Assembly (NCBI GenBank): GCA_900073065.1
Contig: FJOG01000012.1
Span: 711,981 to 775,980 of the forward strand
Direction: 5' to 3'
Source of the DNA: Phialocephala subalpina
Taxonomy: Eukaryota > Ascomycota > Leotiomycetes > Helotiales > Mollisiaceae
Length of the DNA stretch: 64,000 bases
Numbering within the stretch: the first letter of the stretch is position 1; every line of letters starts with the position of its first letter. The translations under genes were made by a program, and so were the position numbers. A model generated the notes under the pieces. The model saw only the letters and a list, made by a program, of their open reading frames with translations, was not told the origin of the DNA and searched no databases. Positions 23,120 to 35,884 of the stretch are shown here, one piece after another.

Positions 23120-25156
23120 ATTGGAGGTTGGTAGATGGTATTCTGTTCGATTGAGAGATGCAGCTGTAGCCGCTGAGCGAGATGGTCTGGGTTTTAGATT
23201 GTGGTGGTGGTATTGTCGTCGATGTTGGAAATGGTGACGGGAGAAGTGGCATGGTGTTATTGAGGCGGGGAATCGCGTCTAAGCGAATACCGAAGCCCGC
23301 TCCAGGTACAGGCTTACGGACCCGACTTATTCCAAAACCTTATTCCCTAATCCGTAATCCTAACACGCTTCCATGCACACTAATACTCTCTCAAACCTTG
23401 CGAGAAACACAATCAATTCGACTCTTTGCGCGTTCCAAAGTTGGGCAGAACGGTTGTTTTCTGGACTTCTGTATGTTCATTCTCGAAGACCTGCAGAGCA
23501 ATGAGCGATGAGATACATCTCTTTGTGTGATGCAATGGCCACGCGATGGCACGTCAGAGCTCCAGCTCCAGAATTTACGAATCTCGAAGGTCCATTGAAG
23601 TCTCAATGGAACTGCTCAGTACTCTTCACACATCATCGGGTTACTCAATGCTTGCTCTTACGTTCGTTTTTCGTGTCTGCTTGTGCGAGCTCTCACTCCG
23701 GTTTTGAGGGTCTGGACTTATGGAGTGAACACAGTTACATTCGAGGTTCTATCGGTGCTCTGGCAGATTGGTATATCATACTGTACATACTGTAGCGTTT
23801 TTGGCTCCATGCTAGTCTTCAAGCGAGTCAGGCTGTCGCTATTGTGAGTTCAAGTGTTTGAATAGAGTTGTCAATTGTTGGGTCAACTCAGTTTGGCGTA
23901 TCTCTGAGAATGGCTGCGTATTTTGCAACTCTGCAACTCGCCTCCACAATTTAATTATCATACAGCTCTTTTGGATTTATCCACAGTAAAGCTATCACTC
24001 TTTCGTTTGCTTCGATATCCAGCTGAACTCCCTACTTGACGTCAAGGTTCGCATCCCAAGTTTTGCAGGATGAATAGAGAATAGACGGTGAAGCTCGGCA
24101 GTGTCGCATTACCCTTTTCTGCGCCTTGAGAGCGGGGAAGCCAGATCTTGTCTGGAATGGAACCTGATGCCTCTAGCCTTGCTGGCGAGTGCTGAATACA
24201 ACCTTGAGCAGACCATCATGGTGTCCACCTTAGTGTCCATATTCGAAGCGATGAAGAGAAGGGCTCGCCATCGGTACCGACTCCCGGGAGCAGTACGAGA
24301 AATATCATGAGACTAGGTATATCAGATGGAATAAGCCCCTAATAGGTCGTTTCAATTAAAATTCCAAGCCATCTAGTCCATCACGGGAATTAGGCATGGG
24401 CTCCCATTTAGGCACTATTTAGGCTCATATGTCACTGCATCGTCTACCCCCTTTTCCATCTACCCCACCACGTGGCACACGGGCTCGGCTAAAGTCAACT
24501 TTATATGGAACAATCGCTGTTCCGGCTCCGCCCCTTGTTCTTATTACCCCACAAACTTTAGGTGGAGAGTTGACTCCGTTTTTAACATTGATCAAGGACT
24601 AGATCATGGAAGCTAAACCTTTTTTGAAGTTCACTTCTTCTTGCATTGCCTTTTCTCGTCAAAGCAAATTAGCATATCTCTTGCCCAAGCTTCTAATATA
24701 TGTTCAAATATCTATTGAAACAGTCGATCCCAAAGAATTGCCAAAAGCCAGTGCCATGGCATGTCTATCTCCTGTTCCTGAACACTTTTTACGAGATGAG
24801 AAGCACCAAAATGACCTTTTCAAGAGGCTCTCAACGGCTAAATCACTCGGGAGAGCGGGGACCGGACTAGAAACTTCCGAATTATATGTTCATCTTCCGC
24901 TGAACGCGTGTGATCCAAGCTCTAGGAGCAAGAAAAGCTTGAGATTCATTCAGACGAAAGCCTAAATGCTCCTTGTTTCCGAAGATCTCCCCAGATCTAG
25001 TTTTCCTATATATTGTTCCTGGGCCCAGGTCTTGATTCTTGGTTTTAGTTCTCTCCACACTGTATATATCTCCTGTCTTTCCAAACCTGACATACATATC
25101 AACCTCTCTGTACATACTTCTCAAGCGTTCCAGCATCTCAAGCACCATCTCCAAAC
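23120..25156. other. Intergenic, 2 kb
   Basis: No supported gene. The minus-strand promoter of the DUF1295 gene lies at the left. The right end, roughly 24970-25156, is the AT- and pyrimidine-rich upstream region of the acetylxylan esterase. The open frame at 24606-24965 has no recognisable feature. Confidence 0.5.
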
Positions 25157-26305
25157 ATGCTTCTCCCAGCAGCGATCCTGTTCTTCCTCGGCCTCAGCGC
25201 CGCCTCTCCCGTCGAGCTCCTCGAGGAGCGCCAGACTTCTTGCCCCGCCATCCACATCTTCGGTGCCCGCGAAACAACTGTAGCCCAAGGCTACGGCACT
25301 GCTGGTGTGGTCGTCAACCTCGTCTTGAACGCCTATCCCGGCTCAACAGCTGAAGCTATTGTCTACCCAGCTTGCGGAGGACAAAGCTCATGTGGTGGCG
25401 TCAGCTATGCGAACTCTGTTTTGCAGGGCGTGCAGGCTGTTACTACTGCTGTGAACAGTTTCAATACTAAGTGTCCGAGTACACAGCTTGTTTTGGTGGG
25501 CTATTCGCAGGTACGCACTCCCTAAAAATCACATACCATAACGGGAAATTGAAGATTAATAATAACCAGGGAGGACAAATCTTCGACGACGCATTCTGCG
25601 GTGGTGGAGACACCAATGAAGGACTCACCAGCACCGCTGTCCCGATCCAAGCATCGGCCATCAACATGATCAAAGCTGCCATCTTCATGGGTGATCCTCG
25701 CCATATCCCTGGCTTGCCATACAACGTCGGCACTTGCCAGGCTTCAGGAGTATGTCTCTCTTCTCCCTTCTTCCCAATTTCTGACTAACAATCAAAAGTT
25801 CGCACCCCGCCCATCTGGCTTCGTCTGCCCCTCCGCTTCAAAAATCCAATCCTACTGCGATGCCGCAGACCCATACTGCTGCAACGGCAACGACGCCAAC
25901 ACGCATCAAGGCTACGGCACCGAGTATGGTCAAGCTGCTTTGACCTTCATCAAGTCCAAACTTTCGGCTACTGGTACTGGTTCTGGTACGGGAACAACGG
26001 CGACCAGTGCCGCGAGTAGCACGGGGACGGCGGGTAGTGGGAGTGGAAGCGGAAGTGGAACGGTAGCTCATTGGGTATGTCAAAATCTATTTTTGTTTTG
26101 GGATATCTCAGGAGCCGAGCTCCGGGTATAACCTTCCGGGAGACTTTTTGGACTTCTCGGCTTCTGTGATGTCTATATCTTAGCAAATATCTTACTGAAC
26201 TCTCCATAGGGACAGTGTGGTGGTGCGGGGTGGACGGGGGCTACGGTTTGTGCAAGTGGGTATACTTGCACGGCTGCGAATGCTTATTATAGCCAGTGTT
26301 TGTAG
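25157..26305 (+). CDS. Secreted acetylxylan esterase (CE5) with C-terminal CBM1
   Basis: Four exons: 25157-25510, 25570-25749, 25799-26074 and 26210-26305 (906 nt, 301 aa). The signal peptide is [17 protein letters not shown], with a likely propeptide ending ERQ. The CE5 (cutinase-fold) domain starts [13 protein letters not shown] and has the nucleophile in LVGYSQ/GG (split by intron 1). Further blocks are [11 protein letters not shown] and [12 protein letters not shown]; the last supplies the catalytic Asp, and the His is in [11 protein letters not shown]. These blocks are those of acetylxylan esterase, not cutinase. A Gly/Ser/Thr linker follows, then a fungal cellulose-binding module ([12 protein letters not shown]..., ending YYSQCL) encoded mostly by its own last exon. 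Role: deacetylation of xylan while bound to cellulose, outside the cell. The intron before the CBM1 exon (135 bp) is the longest. Confidence 0.93.
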
Positions 26306-26558
26306 TCGAGAGCGGAAGTCGAGCGAGTGGAGCGGCGGGGCGGTGGGGAGAGGAATGGGAGTGGGTTTGTAAATAGTTGAGAATCTCTGTATATATTCTA
26401 GTTGTCTAGTCAAAACGTGATTCTTGTTTATACTCATATTTATTGATGAGCGCCACTTGTTCAAAGTCGACGAGATGATAATGTCTGTCCCAAACTTTTC
26501 ATCACAGAAAGCTTAAAGTGTGAGTGGACAACAGCGAGACATCTCACTTGACATCCGA

Positions 26559-27851
26559 TTAGACTATGAAGTATATAATTACCAAAGCAATAATCAACCA
26601 AGCAACATTCAGCGCAGCAGTCCTCACCCCTCCATTCTTCTTCGGCACCCCAGTCCCCGTACTCGCCGCCCCTGTAGTCGTCGCCGTCCCACCCCCACCA
26701 TAACTCCCACCCGTAGGACTCGCCGTCACGCCCGTAATAACAGCATTCGGCAAACTACTCGTAAACGGCGCCTGGCTCACATTAAAACCTCCCGGCGCCC
26801 CCGTACTCAACACAGGAACCTGCGTCGCCAAACTCGGATTCGGCTTCTCCCCAGTACTCCCAGGTGAAAGCACATTATCCAAAACATGCATGACTCCATT
26901 CGCAAGCAGGAGATCTGATGTAAGAATTCTTGCGGAGTTGACGAAGAAGGAGTTGGATGAGAAGCTGATGGTTATGGGAGTGCCGTTTAGGGTTTCGAGT
27001 TCGAGGGTTGTGCTGTTGGTGGGGAAGGAGGTGGAGTAGAGGGGACCGCCTTTGAGGATGATGTGGTAATTGAGCAAGTCTGAGAAGGAGGAGGAGCCGT
27101 TGGAAAGGGACAGTGAGGTCAGAGATGACGCCACAGACTCCATGGCTACGTTGTTGGGCGCGAAGATCGTGATATCGCTTGTTTCATTCAGGAGAGCTGC
27201 GATTGGGGAGACAGTACCGTTCGAGCTGAGGTACGTTGCGCCGAGGAAGGAAGTGAGTTGATAGGGTTCCGCAGCTGTTGAGAACAATTCGGCTGTTGCT
27301 GGAAATGAGGATGGAGGAATCAACAACGAGTCAATGATGTGCACAGTGCCTCCTTGGAATGCGATGTCCATGACAATGCCTGGAGATCGATTACTCTGTC
27401 CAGACACCCAAAACATTTCTTTCCCGCTTTGCATCACCCCTCCGACCCGTTGTCCATCCGTGACATTCGTGAAGGTCGTGTTCGTGAGCCATGTTGGAAA
27501 ATATTGGAACGTTGGAAGGAGCGACGTCGATGGATGATTTCCTTCAACCACGTGATAATCTAAAATTGCCTTTATAGCGCCGACATCATTGTTCGAGAAT
27601 GCAGGACCGATGATAGAATAATAGATAGTCTTCGCAAATGCGGCGTTGGATGGTGCGAGAATCGTGATGGGACTTGTAGATGTTTCGATGCGCGTCAGGA
27701 GATCAGGATATGTTTTGTTGAGAACGTCTGAGAAGCTGCTTAGGTTTGTCTGTGATGATAGAACATCCGTAAATGAAGGGAGTGATGCCTGGAGTGAACG
27801 ACTGATGAGCGAGAGACAGAAAGCAAGAACAACAGCAAAATGCATGATCAA
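26559..27851 (-). CDS. Fasciclin (FAS1) domain surface protein with GPI-type tail
   Basis: Intron-less, 430 aa from ATG at 27851 (a second Met lies two codons later). The signal peptide is HFAVVLAFCLSLISRSLQA. Two FAS1 repeats follow: the first has ITILAPSNAAFAKT and, at its end, GGTVHIIDSLLIPP; the second has ITIFAPNNVAMES and GVMHVLDNVLSPG. There are many N-glycosylation sequons. A Ser/Thr/Gly-rich stalk leads to a hydrophobic C-terminus (WLIIALVIIYFIV), which would direct GPI attachment. Likely location is the outer plasma membrane or cell wall; adhesion or wall organisation is the usual role. It is convergent with the acetylxylan esterase gene. Confidence 0.9.
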   Translation of the reverse strand: MIMHFAVVLAFCLSLISRSLQASLPSFTDVLSSQTNLSSFSDVLNKTYPDLLTRIETSTSPITILAPSNAAFAKTIYYSIIGPAFSNNDVGAIKAILDYHVVEGNHPSTSLLPTFQYFPTWLTNTTFTNVTDGQRVGGVMQSGKEMFWVSGQSNRSPGIVMDIAFQGGTVHIIDSLLIPPSSFPATAELFSTAAEPYQLTSFLGATYLSSNGTVSPIAALLNETSDITIFAPNNVAMESVASSLTSLSLSNGSSSFSDLLNYHIILKGGPLYSTSFPTNSTTLELETLNGTPITISFSSNSFFVNSARILTSDLLLANGVMHVLDNVLSPGSTGEKPNPSLATQVPVLSTGAPGGFNVSQAPFTSSLPNAVITGVTASPTGGSYGGGGTATTTGAASTGTGVPKKNGGVRTAALNVAWLIIALVIIYFIV

Positions 27852-29732
27852 TAGCGTGTCTCACGCGACGGAGTGGAGGTGAAGAGAAGAACAATTGAGA
27901 CATTATTTTCGATTGAGAGTCAGCGGCTGACTGAGCCTAATTTCAATAATCTTTAATCTTGCATCTGCAGCGCGACGGGGCATCGACTTCAATACGCCAC
28001 CAAATATACGAAGTAACCTTGCACTTTGACGCTTTGGGGAGATGCAGCAGGGGCAGCGGACGAAGTGTGAATAGAGTAACCTTATACAGGAGATCTAACC
28101 ATATATGGAATAGTGACTCCCGTGATCTCGCTCGTCAAATTCCACCCCGCTCCGCTGCAACTTACTTCGCTCTTTCAAGTCAATTGCGACTGAACATTAC
28201 TATGTCATGCCAATTACCCTACCGAACATGATTGGTCTGGTAAAGATCCCAATCGATTCTCAAGGTAGGTCCTTTCCAAACCTGTGTGTTTTGAAAGATG
28301 TCGATATGACTTGAGCAGACGCAGAGCTAGCTACTACTGTGAGTTCTCTATTCCAACAAATTCGAACATACAGGACATACTAACCATTCCTCTACCGCAG
28401 ATTATTTTATCGTCTCCCGAGTATTACACGATTCTACGCCTAAATTCCCCTGCAGCTCATTCTTCCAATGCCTCAAGTCCCCACATTCGAAAATTTCAAA
28501 GTCCCTCTATATATCCTCGACACGACCGAACCACATCCCCCTCTCCCCCGTCAACGGCGGCACCAAATCGACAACAATTCTCTCTCTGCGCAACCGATCC
28601 AAACTGCCATCTGCTGTGCCATGATCCTCTTCTCTCCATACCCTCTCAATAATCTCCTTTTCGCAAGGTATCCTGCCATTAATCCACTTACCAAGAAAAA
28701 CAGTATGATGACAAAGGTGAGGAGTAGGATAGCTCCTGCTGGTCAGGGAGGATAGGGGTGTGGGTCTCAATGGGAGTATGGCCAATGGCATATTTGTGCG
28801 GGCGACGGGGAGGATGTTGGGCTAGAGATCGTAGTCGAGAGTGACGGGATGGCAGATGATGTGGAAGAGAGGTTGTACCAGAGATTGAAGTAATGGTGGA
28901 TGCTGCATAATATATGCTAGATGGTGGGAGATGGGGCCTCCTTGCATGGGGCCTCCTTGCATGGGGCGGGAATACATAAACCGGCATACTTTGCGAACTG
29001 GACTGCAACTTGATCAATCCGAGACCTGCTTTGAGGGAACGATGGGCGTTCTGGACTTGGTGTTGAAGAGGAGATGGGGAGGGTTATATAATGTGTGTGG
29101 GAGCGTCGCGGGACGAACAGTAATAATAGACCCGTCAACGTACGGGCCTGCCAAGCTTACCAGACTTTGCCGGAAGCATTTCTTGTGTTTTGTTTCTGAG
29201 GAACGCAGACGTGTCAGTATGGTCTTCCAGTTGAATTTATGTTAGAACGGACATTGACATAGTAATCAGACAGAAGACTTCGACATCCCGCTCCGCCACC
29301 GGCCTTCTTCAGCCCTAGGCTACATAATGTTCCACATCGTCGACTTCCGGAGTCTCTTCCGCTCTTGTCACTTCTGCCCGAGAGCGGGCTAGAAGCTTCT
29401 TTACGACTCAAAAACTTCTCTATTCCAGTTCATGATATCCACTATGGACAAGACATCATCTCTAGTGAGAGATACTCCGCATCCGAAATATTGGTTTTGC
29501 TTTTGAGGAGCTCGCCATTGCTTGGTAGCACAACCTCAACGAATGTGGCCCTATAAAGTGCCAATTGCAAGACAATGGCTGCCGATAATCTGCATTGCGA
29601 GGCTTCCATGATTAACAATCTGGAACCACGTAGGTTTATCAGGTCAGTCGAAAGCAGGCCAAATCCTGGACCTTCTCTTTCCTGTTGCTTCATGCGTCTA
29701 TCGTTGCGCTTGCTTGAGAACGGCCAAGGAAA
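27852..29732. other. Intergenic, 1.9 kb
   Basis: No supported gene. The stretch 28400-28700 is rich in C and T on the plus strand and gives long Pro/Ser-rich pseudo-frames on both strands. It contains a short GC-rich direct repeat (28931-28966). Confidence 0.5.
28931..28966. repeat. Short direct tandem repeat, 15-bp unit
   Basis: The unit atggggcctccttgc occurs twice and is followed by the first six bases of a third copy. The frame reading across it is not supported as coding. Confidence 0.85.
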
Positions 29733-31952
29733 ATGGGCAAGGGCATGACCGCCAAATGCTGCGGCTCAATGTTCATCGTTCTTGCGATGGTGGGGTTGGT
29801 GGTGGCTGTAAATACGACGATCCCTGCACCAATCGTCGAATGGCCCTCCCAATACTGGTCGGTATCTGCATCCCCTCTCACTTCTCCATTTCTGACCATT
29901 GGGCAGGGAAGGTAATGAGGGACCGTGGTCAACGTTCACGATTCAAGTCGGCACGCCAGCTCAAGATGTTCGGCTTCTGATCTCCACAGCTGGTACTTCA
30001 ACATTTGTTGTGACCCCGGAAGGTTGCACTGTCGATGACCCTTCTAACTGCGCGGATCTTCGAGGCGAAGACTTTGTCAACCGCTCATCGTAAACCTGGA
30101 AATATGACAAGATCTATACAGTACCTTTGGCCTCGATGAGAACTTTGGGATGGTCGGGAATGCGGAGTATGGCTTCGATAATGTGGGGATTGGATGGCAA
30201 GGCAGCAGTGGGTAAACGGTCTTGAATAATCAAGTGGTTACTGGTTTTGCTGTTCAGGGCTTCTGGCTTGGATTGTTTGGGCTGACTCCAAGGCCGGTCA
30301 ACTTCACGGACTTCAACAATCCACAGCCCAGTTTCGTGCAGACGCTGTGGAATAAGTCCATGATACCTAGGTTTACGTGGTCTTACACAGCGGGCGCGCG
30401 ATATCGTGTGTTGAACTTCGTTGTATTTGGTCCGTGCCGATTGAGGATATGCACGTTCTCAGGGCGTTTTCGGGAGTCTGGATTTTGGTGGCTATGATAC
30501 TTCGAAGGCAGGTACGAACATGAGTTTTGCATTCGGACCTGACTACTCGCGAGACCTCACCGTTGGATTGCAATCCATATCTGGCTCTATCGTGGGGCAG
30601 AAGCAATGGGACCTCCTCCCACAAGTAATATTCACCTTCATTGACTCGACGACCCCGTACATCTGGCTTCCATTGGCTGCTTGTCAGGCATTCGAGAAGG
30701 CATTTGGACTGTCCTGGGGCGTCGGCACTGGGCTGTATCTTGTCAACGACACGCTGCATTCCAAGTTGGTGAACTAGAATGCAAGCTTCACGTTGAAGAT
30801 TGGAAATGCTACCGTGGGAGGTTCGACGATCGATATCACTCTTCCGTATGCCAGCTTTGATTTGACGGTCGGGTATCCCATTGTACCAAACAATACCAGG
30901 TACTTCCCTATTATAAGGGCTGCGAATGACACGCAGTATACTCTTGGGCGTACCTTCTTGACAGAAACGTGAGCGAGTCTACACAGAAGGATTTGTGACA
31001 GCGTAATAACATCTTGGCAGATATCTGATAGCCGACTATGAGCGTGAGAAGTTCTATCTGTCTCAAACCAACTTCGCAGGTGCCTCTAAGCATATCGTCT
31101 CTGTCCTCAGTCAACGCAACATCAACTGTTGAACAGAGACGTTTTGAGCTTGATGAATTGATTGATTGAAGCATTATTTTCCGGTGCGACTGCCCTCTTT
31201 TATCATGCTCCTACCGATCATAATTTTAAGAGTGGGGCATCGACCCCTGATTTTCGACATCAACATCTGTGCCAACTTCGTCAGGACCGAAAGGCTCTCC
31301 TCTAGCTGTAACTGTCGGAGTGAAAGTTGGTGTTCTGATTCTGAGCGCCATTGCTATCATCACTTTCCTGTTTCTTCGACGTCGTCGCCGCAACGCGAAA
31401 GTCAAAGTAGAGGCTCCCACAGCTGATGAAGAGGGCAATTCGTATCCATTCGACAAGAAGGAAACACCCGAAGAAACAAGTAGGCCGGCAGAGATTCACG
31501 GTGTGCCTCGACCAATCTCAGAAGTTCTTGACATCTCAACTCCACGATACGAGCTCATGGCACCACCTCCAGTGATCTTCGAGATGCCAGGCGATCTTCC
31601 AACAGTCCCAGAACTCTCCTCTCCTGACGGACATGTCGGCTCGGAACAAGAACTCCCTTCACCACACGAATGCCTCTCGCCAGCGATGTCTGATTTGCCT
31701 TCTCCTCTACTTGCTGGTCGTATGTCGCTAATGTCGGCGTTGGGAGCTCCTGCTGATGGACACGTCTCGAGAGCTATGTCTGATGTGTCGGGGACTGATG
31801 ATCGTAGGTATTCTGGTGTGCCATCTCAAATGTCGTCTCCTTCTGCGGGCGTGTCGCCTCATCCAATAACACCCGTTTCTCCGGTTGCGCGACAATCTCA
31901 GGTGATGAAGGATTTGTTGAAGACTGTCGAGGACTTCCACGAAGGGGGCTGA
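29733..31952 (+). pseudogene. Decayed membrane-anchored aspartic protease-like gene
   Basis: Start 29733; signal segment SMFIVLAMVGLVVAV; an intron at 29858-29906 leads to FTIQVGTPAQDVRLLI. The first catalytic-site block is STAGTSTFVV, where classical enzymes have DTGSS; the second keeps Asp in FTFIDSTTPYIWLPL. Lesions: TAA 30091-30093, a frameshift near 30137, TAA 30213-30215 and TAG 30775-30777. Introns near 30407-30455 and 30969-31020 are plausible. A late 3' part stays open: YLIADYERE, then a transmembrane helix (VGVLILSAIAIITFLFL), a basic stop-transfer and a 190-residue Ser/Pro-rich cytoplasmic tail ending at 31952. The layout is that of fungal opsB/yapsin-like membrane proteins. As I recall the family, some members also lack the first Asp, so that change may predate decay. 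Confidence 0.78.
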
Positions 31953-32245
31953 ATTTGGATAATGGAGCTTGATTTATTTTGAATGACCTATTTGGTTTAC
32001 TGCTTTCTGTGACTTGTGGGTCCGGATATGGCAGGAGGAGTTGCGATTCTTGGACCGTCATTACACTTCAGCATTGACAAGGTCAGCTGGATTCTTCCTT
32101 AATCATAAACTAATCATATTGGTTGTATTTTTTGAGCAGGCAGTAATTGATTTCCGCAGATTCGCAATTTTTACAATTTGTTAATGCGTTATCAGACGAT
32201 GGGCCTCGCCTTCCTAAAAGGAACGTGTGTCGGTTGTCCCTGATG

Positions 32246-33872
32246 TCAAACTTCAGTTGGGACTTTCACTCTCCCGTCAAGAGTTGAAGCCAGATCTGCG
32301 CGGGATGAGATGCCACTGCCTAAATTTAACATGAAGAAGCCTGGTATCTGCAAACTGGGAGTCACCCTTCGTTCTCGAAAGAAGGAAGCCTGGGCTGCCT
32401 CGAGTATATTCCATGAATCGTCGCGAGTGACCTTTGGTTCACATGCAAAATTCTTCCAGATCACCTCATCTGCTCTCATCGACAATCTATAAGATAGAGA
32501 ACTTCTTGAAGATGTTCCTGAAACCTTCGAAAATGTCACTGACCAGGTCACGAAGTTCGTTATACAATTCTCTTCAGGAAGGTGAGAAGGGATTAGCGAG
32601 TTCTGCATGAAAGCGTCCCGTCCCATAGCATCGCATCGATGTATGAAAGCACATTGGATGTCGAGATAAAGTTGCCAAGAGTTTGATTGTCCAAGTCAGG
32701 GGTGAAGGCTGTCACTGACTCGAGTTGAATGGAGCAAGCACAACCGTTGGTTCTAGCCAACTTGACGTGATTTGCAGCGGAGGATTCGATCTAGCGCCTA
32801 GATTGCAGATCACGGAGCAACAGACTTGTTTCTAGAAGGTTGATATGGATCTTTGAAGTCAAGGTTCCTTGCACCAACAGAGCAGGTCGCCCATCAAGGT
32901 ACCGTTTCGGTAGTAATTTACTGAACCTAAAATGATCCTCTCAAATTTAGTTTTGGTACGATCTCCGACTGGAGGTGAAATGGCGAAAGAGTGGATGGAG
33001 TTGATATGATCGCAGGTGTCAAATAAGATGTGGCCAATCGGTTCAGACAGATGTACCTGCTGCAATGACGGCGTCTTTTCGGATCACAGAATACAGGGTG
33101 TTAATTAGAGTAATATGTTTTTGGTGTATGCACGAAATCCCCAACTGCCGCAACGTATCCCGGGCGGTTGTTGAGGCTATCATCTCGCCACCTGCCGGAT
33201 TGGGCATTGCGGTTGCATCGGGTCTTCGGAGCGGTCGCCCCTTGTACTTCACGAGCGAGTGGCATTGTTTGATCTGGTAGGTTCTCACCTTCCATGATAC
33301 TTATCTTCATTACTAACAGTCGACCTGGTTTGGTGTTTCAACAAAGACGCCTTCCCAATCAAGTGTGACTCTCGAGTCTGGGCAAAGCTTGTCTCCAATC
33401 TTCAGCCCGAATGTTCTTACTTCTCCGTTTGGGGTTGCATTTATCTTCAGCGATTCTTCACATTGAAAGGAATACTTTGTTTAGCATCCGAGATTGAGAT
33501 CCTAATCGAGATGGGAGAAGGCGTCAGTTGGTGACAAGACCTCTAATCGAGCTTCTCGATCATCGAGAAGCTGACTAGACTTCATTAGAAATTTCCAGCT
33601 CCTTGAACGATTGGACTTCAAGAGAAGTGATTTCAAAGTTCATGCCGTTGGCGAGACTGACCTGCGAAGAGCGCGCCAAGTGGCCTTGCTTTTTATCTAC
33701 TCCGATCGAAAAACCGACATGGGTGGAGTTGGGGAGTTGAACGACGTGCGGCAAGAGATGGTTTTCTAACTTATCTTTCTGCGTCTTGCTTCTAAACCCT
33801 GTTTCTGGAAGGTGTTCTGCTGGCCAGACTAACAAGTGGACAGCCAATTCTTAGTTATCGTTCATGTTCTTC
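32246..33872 (-). pseudogene. Decayed gene of unknown family
   Basis: A run of minus-strand frames reads as protein in successive pieces that need several frame changes: near 33590-33847 (HLPETGFRSKTQKDK...), near 33310-33500 (VRTFGLKIGDKLCPDS), near 33100-33290 (GGEMIASTTARDTLRQLG), 32859-33057 (HLSEPIGHILFDTCDHIN) and 32246-32860 (a block containing LDNQTLGNFIS, then NSLIPSHLPEENC). Some breaks may be introns; the GTACAT-type junction near 33057 has a good acceptor. Others, such as the change at about 32620, need an indel. I do not recognise the family and claim no function. Confidence 0.38.
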
Positions 33873-34029
33873 ACCAGAGTTGCCACGTGGTGAAGTGGAC
33901 TTCTTCTGGGGCAGGAGATACCCTTCTGTACTTTATATAGTGCACATATCTCCTCCTTTCCTACCTCTAGCAGATGATCGTCAGGCCTTAATTTGTTCAC
34001 GATAGCTTTTGAACAGAAGATATTCAAGG

Positions 34030-35884
34030 ATGAGCTTTCAAAACACTCCTCCAATTAGTCCGCCATCAGCACCGATGCCTCCACCGCCAGGTCCAGGCGG
34101 CCCACCATCGAGTTTGGCGAGAGCTATGGCACAGACTGCGAATGAGATGACGGTTGTCTACTTCACAGCCTCTATCGTAGCTCTCGCTACCATACTCATC
34201 ACTTCTCACTTCGCAAATAACCTGTTGATGAGCTCCCGACCACAACGCAAAGACGTGCTTGGAAGAAGGCTTATTGTTACCACACGGTACGACCACCCCA
34301 CTACTTATTTTGACCCTGCCTAATCTTACATCTAGATTTGTTAGAAATGGAATGCTTCACAGAGTACCTTTCTTTAATACTCTGGGCCATGCACTTGTAT
34401 TTGCTGCATACTTTGTCATCAATATTGCACTTATTCTTCAGAACCTTGACCTTACACAGTCAAGGAATTGGGCAAAACGCCTGGGTTGGTACGGTAACCT
34501 TTGACGTACTTTACCTGAGCTTGGCTAAATATGACAGGATCACGACGTGCAACATTGGACTCATCACATTCCTGGCTCTGAAGAATACTCCTCTGGCTTT
34601 CTTGGCAACATACTCTTACGAACGATTGAACATCCTCCATCAAGCCGCAGGATACTGCACAGTCTTCTTTACAATTCTTCATGCTCTTCTCTGGATTGTT
34701 ACCTGGGCAGAGAATGACCACCTCCAAGGTTTACTCGAGTTGGACAATGTCATGGGTATCATTGCTGGCTTTGCCATGCTCTCTATGCTCTCGACGGCAT
34801 TAATTCTCAAGCGTGTCAGGTACGAGGCATTCTACATCGTTCATATCACAATGTTCATGTTGATCCTCATCACTGCGGGTATGCATCGACCAGACCTTGT
34901 CACAAAATCAACATACGTCATCATCTTTGCCGCCGGTATCTGGGTCTCTGACAGAATACTTCGAGGTTCCAGGATGCTCTGGTACTCCTTCAGCAATCGT
35001 GTGACAATCCATCCGCTTCCGCAAGGCGGTGTTCGAATCACCATGCGCCGTACTCCATGGAGAGCAGTTCCTGGCACTCATGTCTTCCTGTGGATACCAA
35101 AAGCCAGAGCAATCGAGACTCACCCCTTCACCATTATCTCGACGAACCCCCTCGAGCTCGTCGTTTCTGCTCAAAATGGTTTCACCAAAGACTTATACTC
35201 ACTCGCATCGAAGACTCCAGGGGTAGTTCTGAGAGCTTCTTGCGATGGGCCGTATGGTACCATTCCTAACTTCGCGAAGTTTGATCAGGTTGTTCTTGTT
35301 GCTGGTGGTAGTGGAGCTACATTTACCTTGGGTGTAGCTCTCAAACTTATCCGCAAGATGTCTCCAGGCGGAGCTAGACCTGTGATTCATTTCATTTGGG
35401 TTGTCCGAGATCAAGGTGACACTTCTCTAGTTCTGTTATTATGGCCATACTGACACAACTTCTAGAGGCGCAAAGCTGGTTTGAGAAGGAGCTCACGGAG
35501 TTGGCTGTCTCCCCGCTCGTGACCCTCACAATTTACGTCACTCGATCCATCGGCGCATGTACCCCGCCTGAGAAACAAGCACCCAATGAAGTTATCACTC
35601 GAGCGCAAAGCTTCGAGAAATCAGAGACAGATCCAGAGAAAGCTGCATCGGGAAGCTGCTCTCCGACATCGCCGACCACGGACACTCTTCCAACCATGCT
35701 TAGTCGGCCAGATATCAGTACTACCATTCGATCAATTTTGAGCGTTACTTCGGAAGAAGAACGAACGATCGTCGCTGCATGTGGTCCTGTTGGTCTTATG
35801 AAAGACGTTAGGGATGTTGTTGGAGATGTTGTTGTCGATTCTGGAAGGAGTGTTGCTTTTCACTGTGAGCAATTTGGCTGGTAG
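34030..35884 (+). CDS. Ferric reductase-like transmembrane flavocytochrome
   Basis: Four exons: 34030-34286, 34336-34488, 34538-35415 and 35466-35884 (1707 nt, 568 aa). The start ATG at 34030 is followed by a Pro-rich cytosolic leader. The ferric-reductase domain has paired heme-ligand histidines (NILHQAAGYC...ILHALLWIV and YIVHITMFMLILITAGMH). The FAD-binding motif is HPFTIIS, the NAD(P)H site is VAGGSGATFTLGVAL, and the C-terminus carries VAACGPVGLM. This is the FRE/NOX superfamily: electrons pass from NADPH through FAD and heme to reduce extracellular ferric or cupric ions before uptake. The acidic, Ser-rich insertion around 35580-35720 between the NADPH motifs is a feature of fungal FREs. 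Introns are 49-50 bp. Confidence 0.92.

Noticed and set aside
24606..24965. 119-codon plus-strand frame upstream of the esterase
   Set aside because: Isolated, with no recognisable family or signal. It overlaps the likely promoter region.
9339..26305. Direct control of the esterase by the Zn2Cys6 regulator
   Set aside because: The zinc cluster loosely resembles cutinase regulators, but the genes are 13 kb apart and no binding sites were identified.
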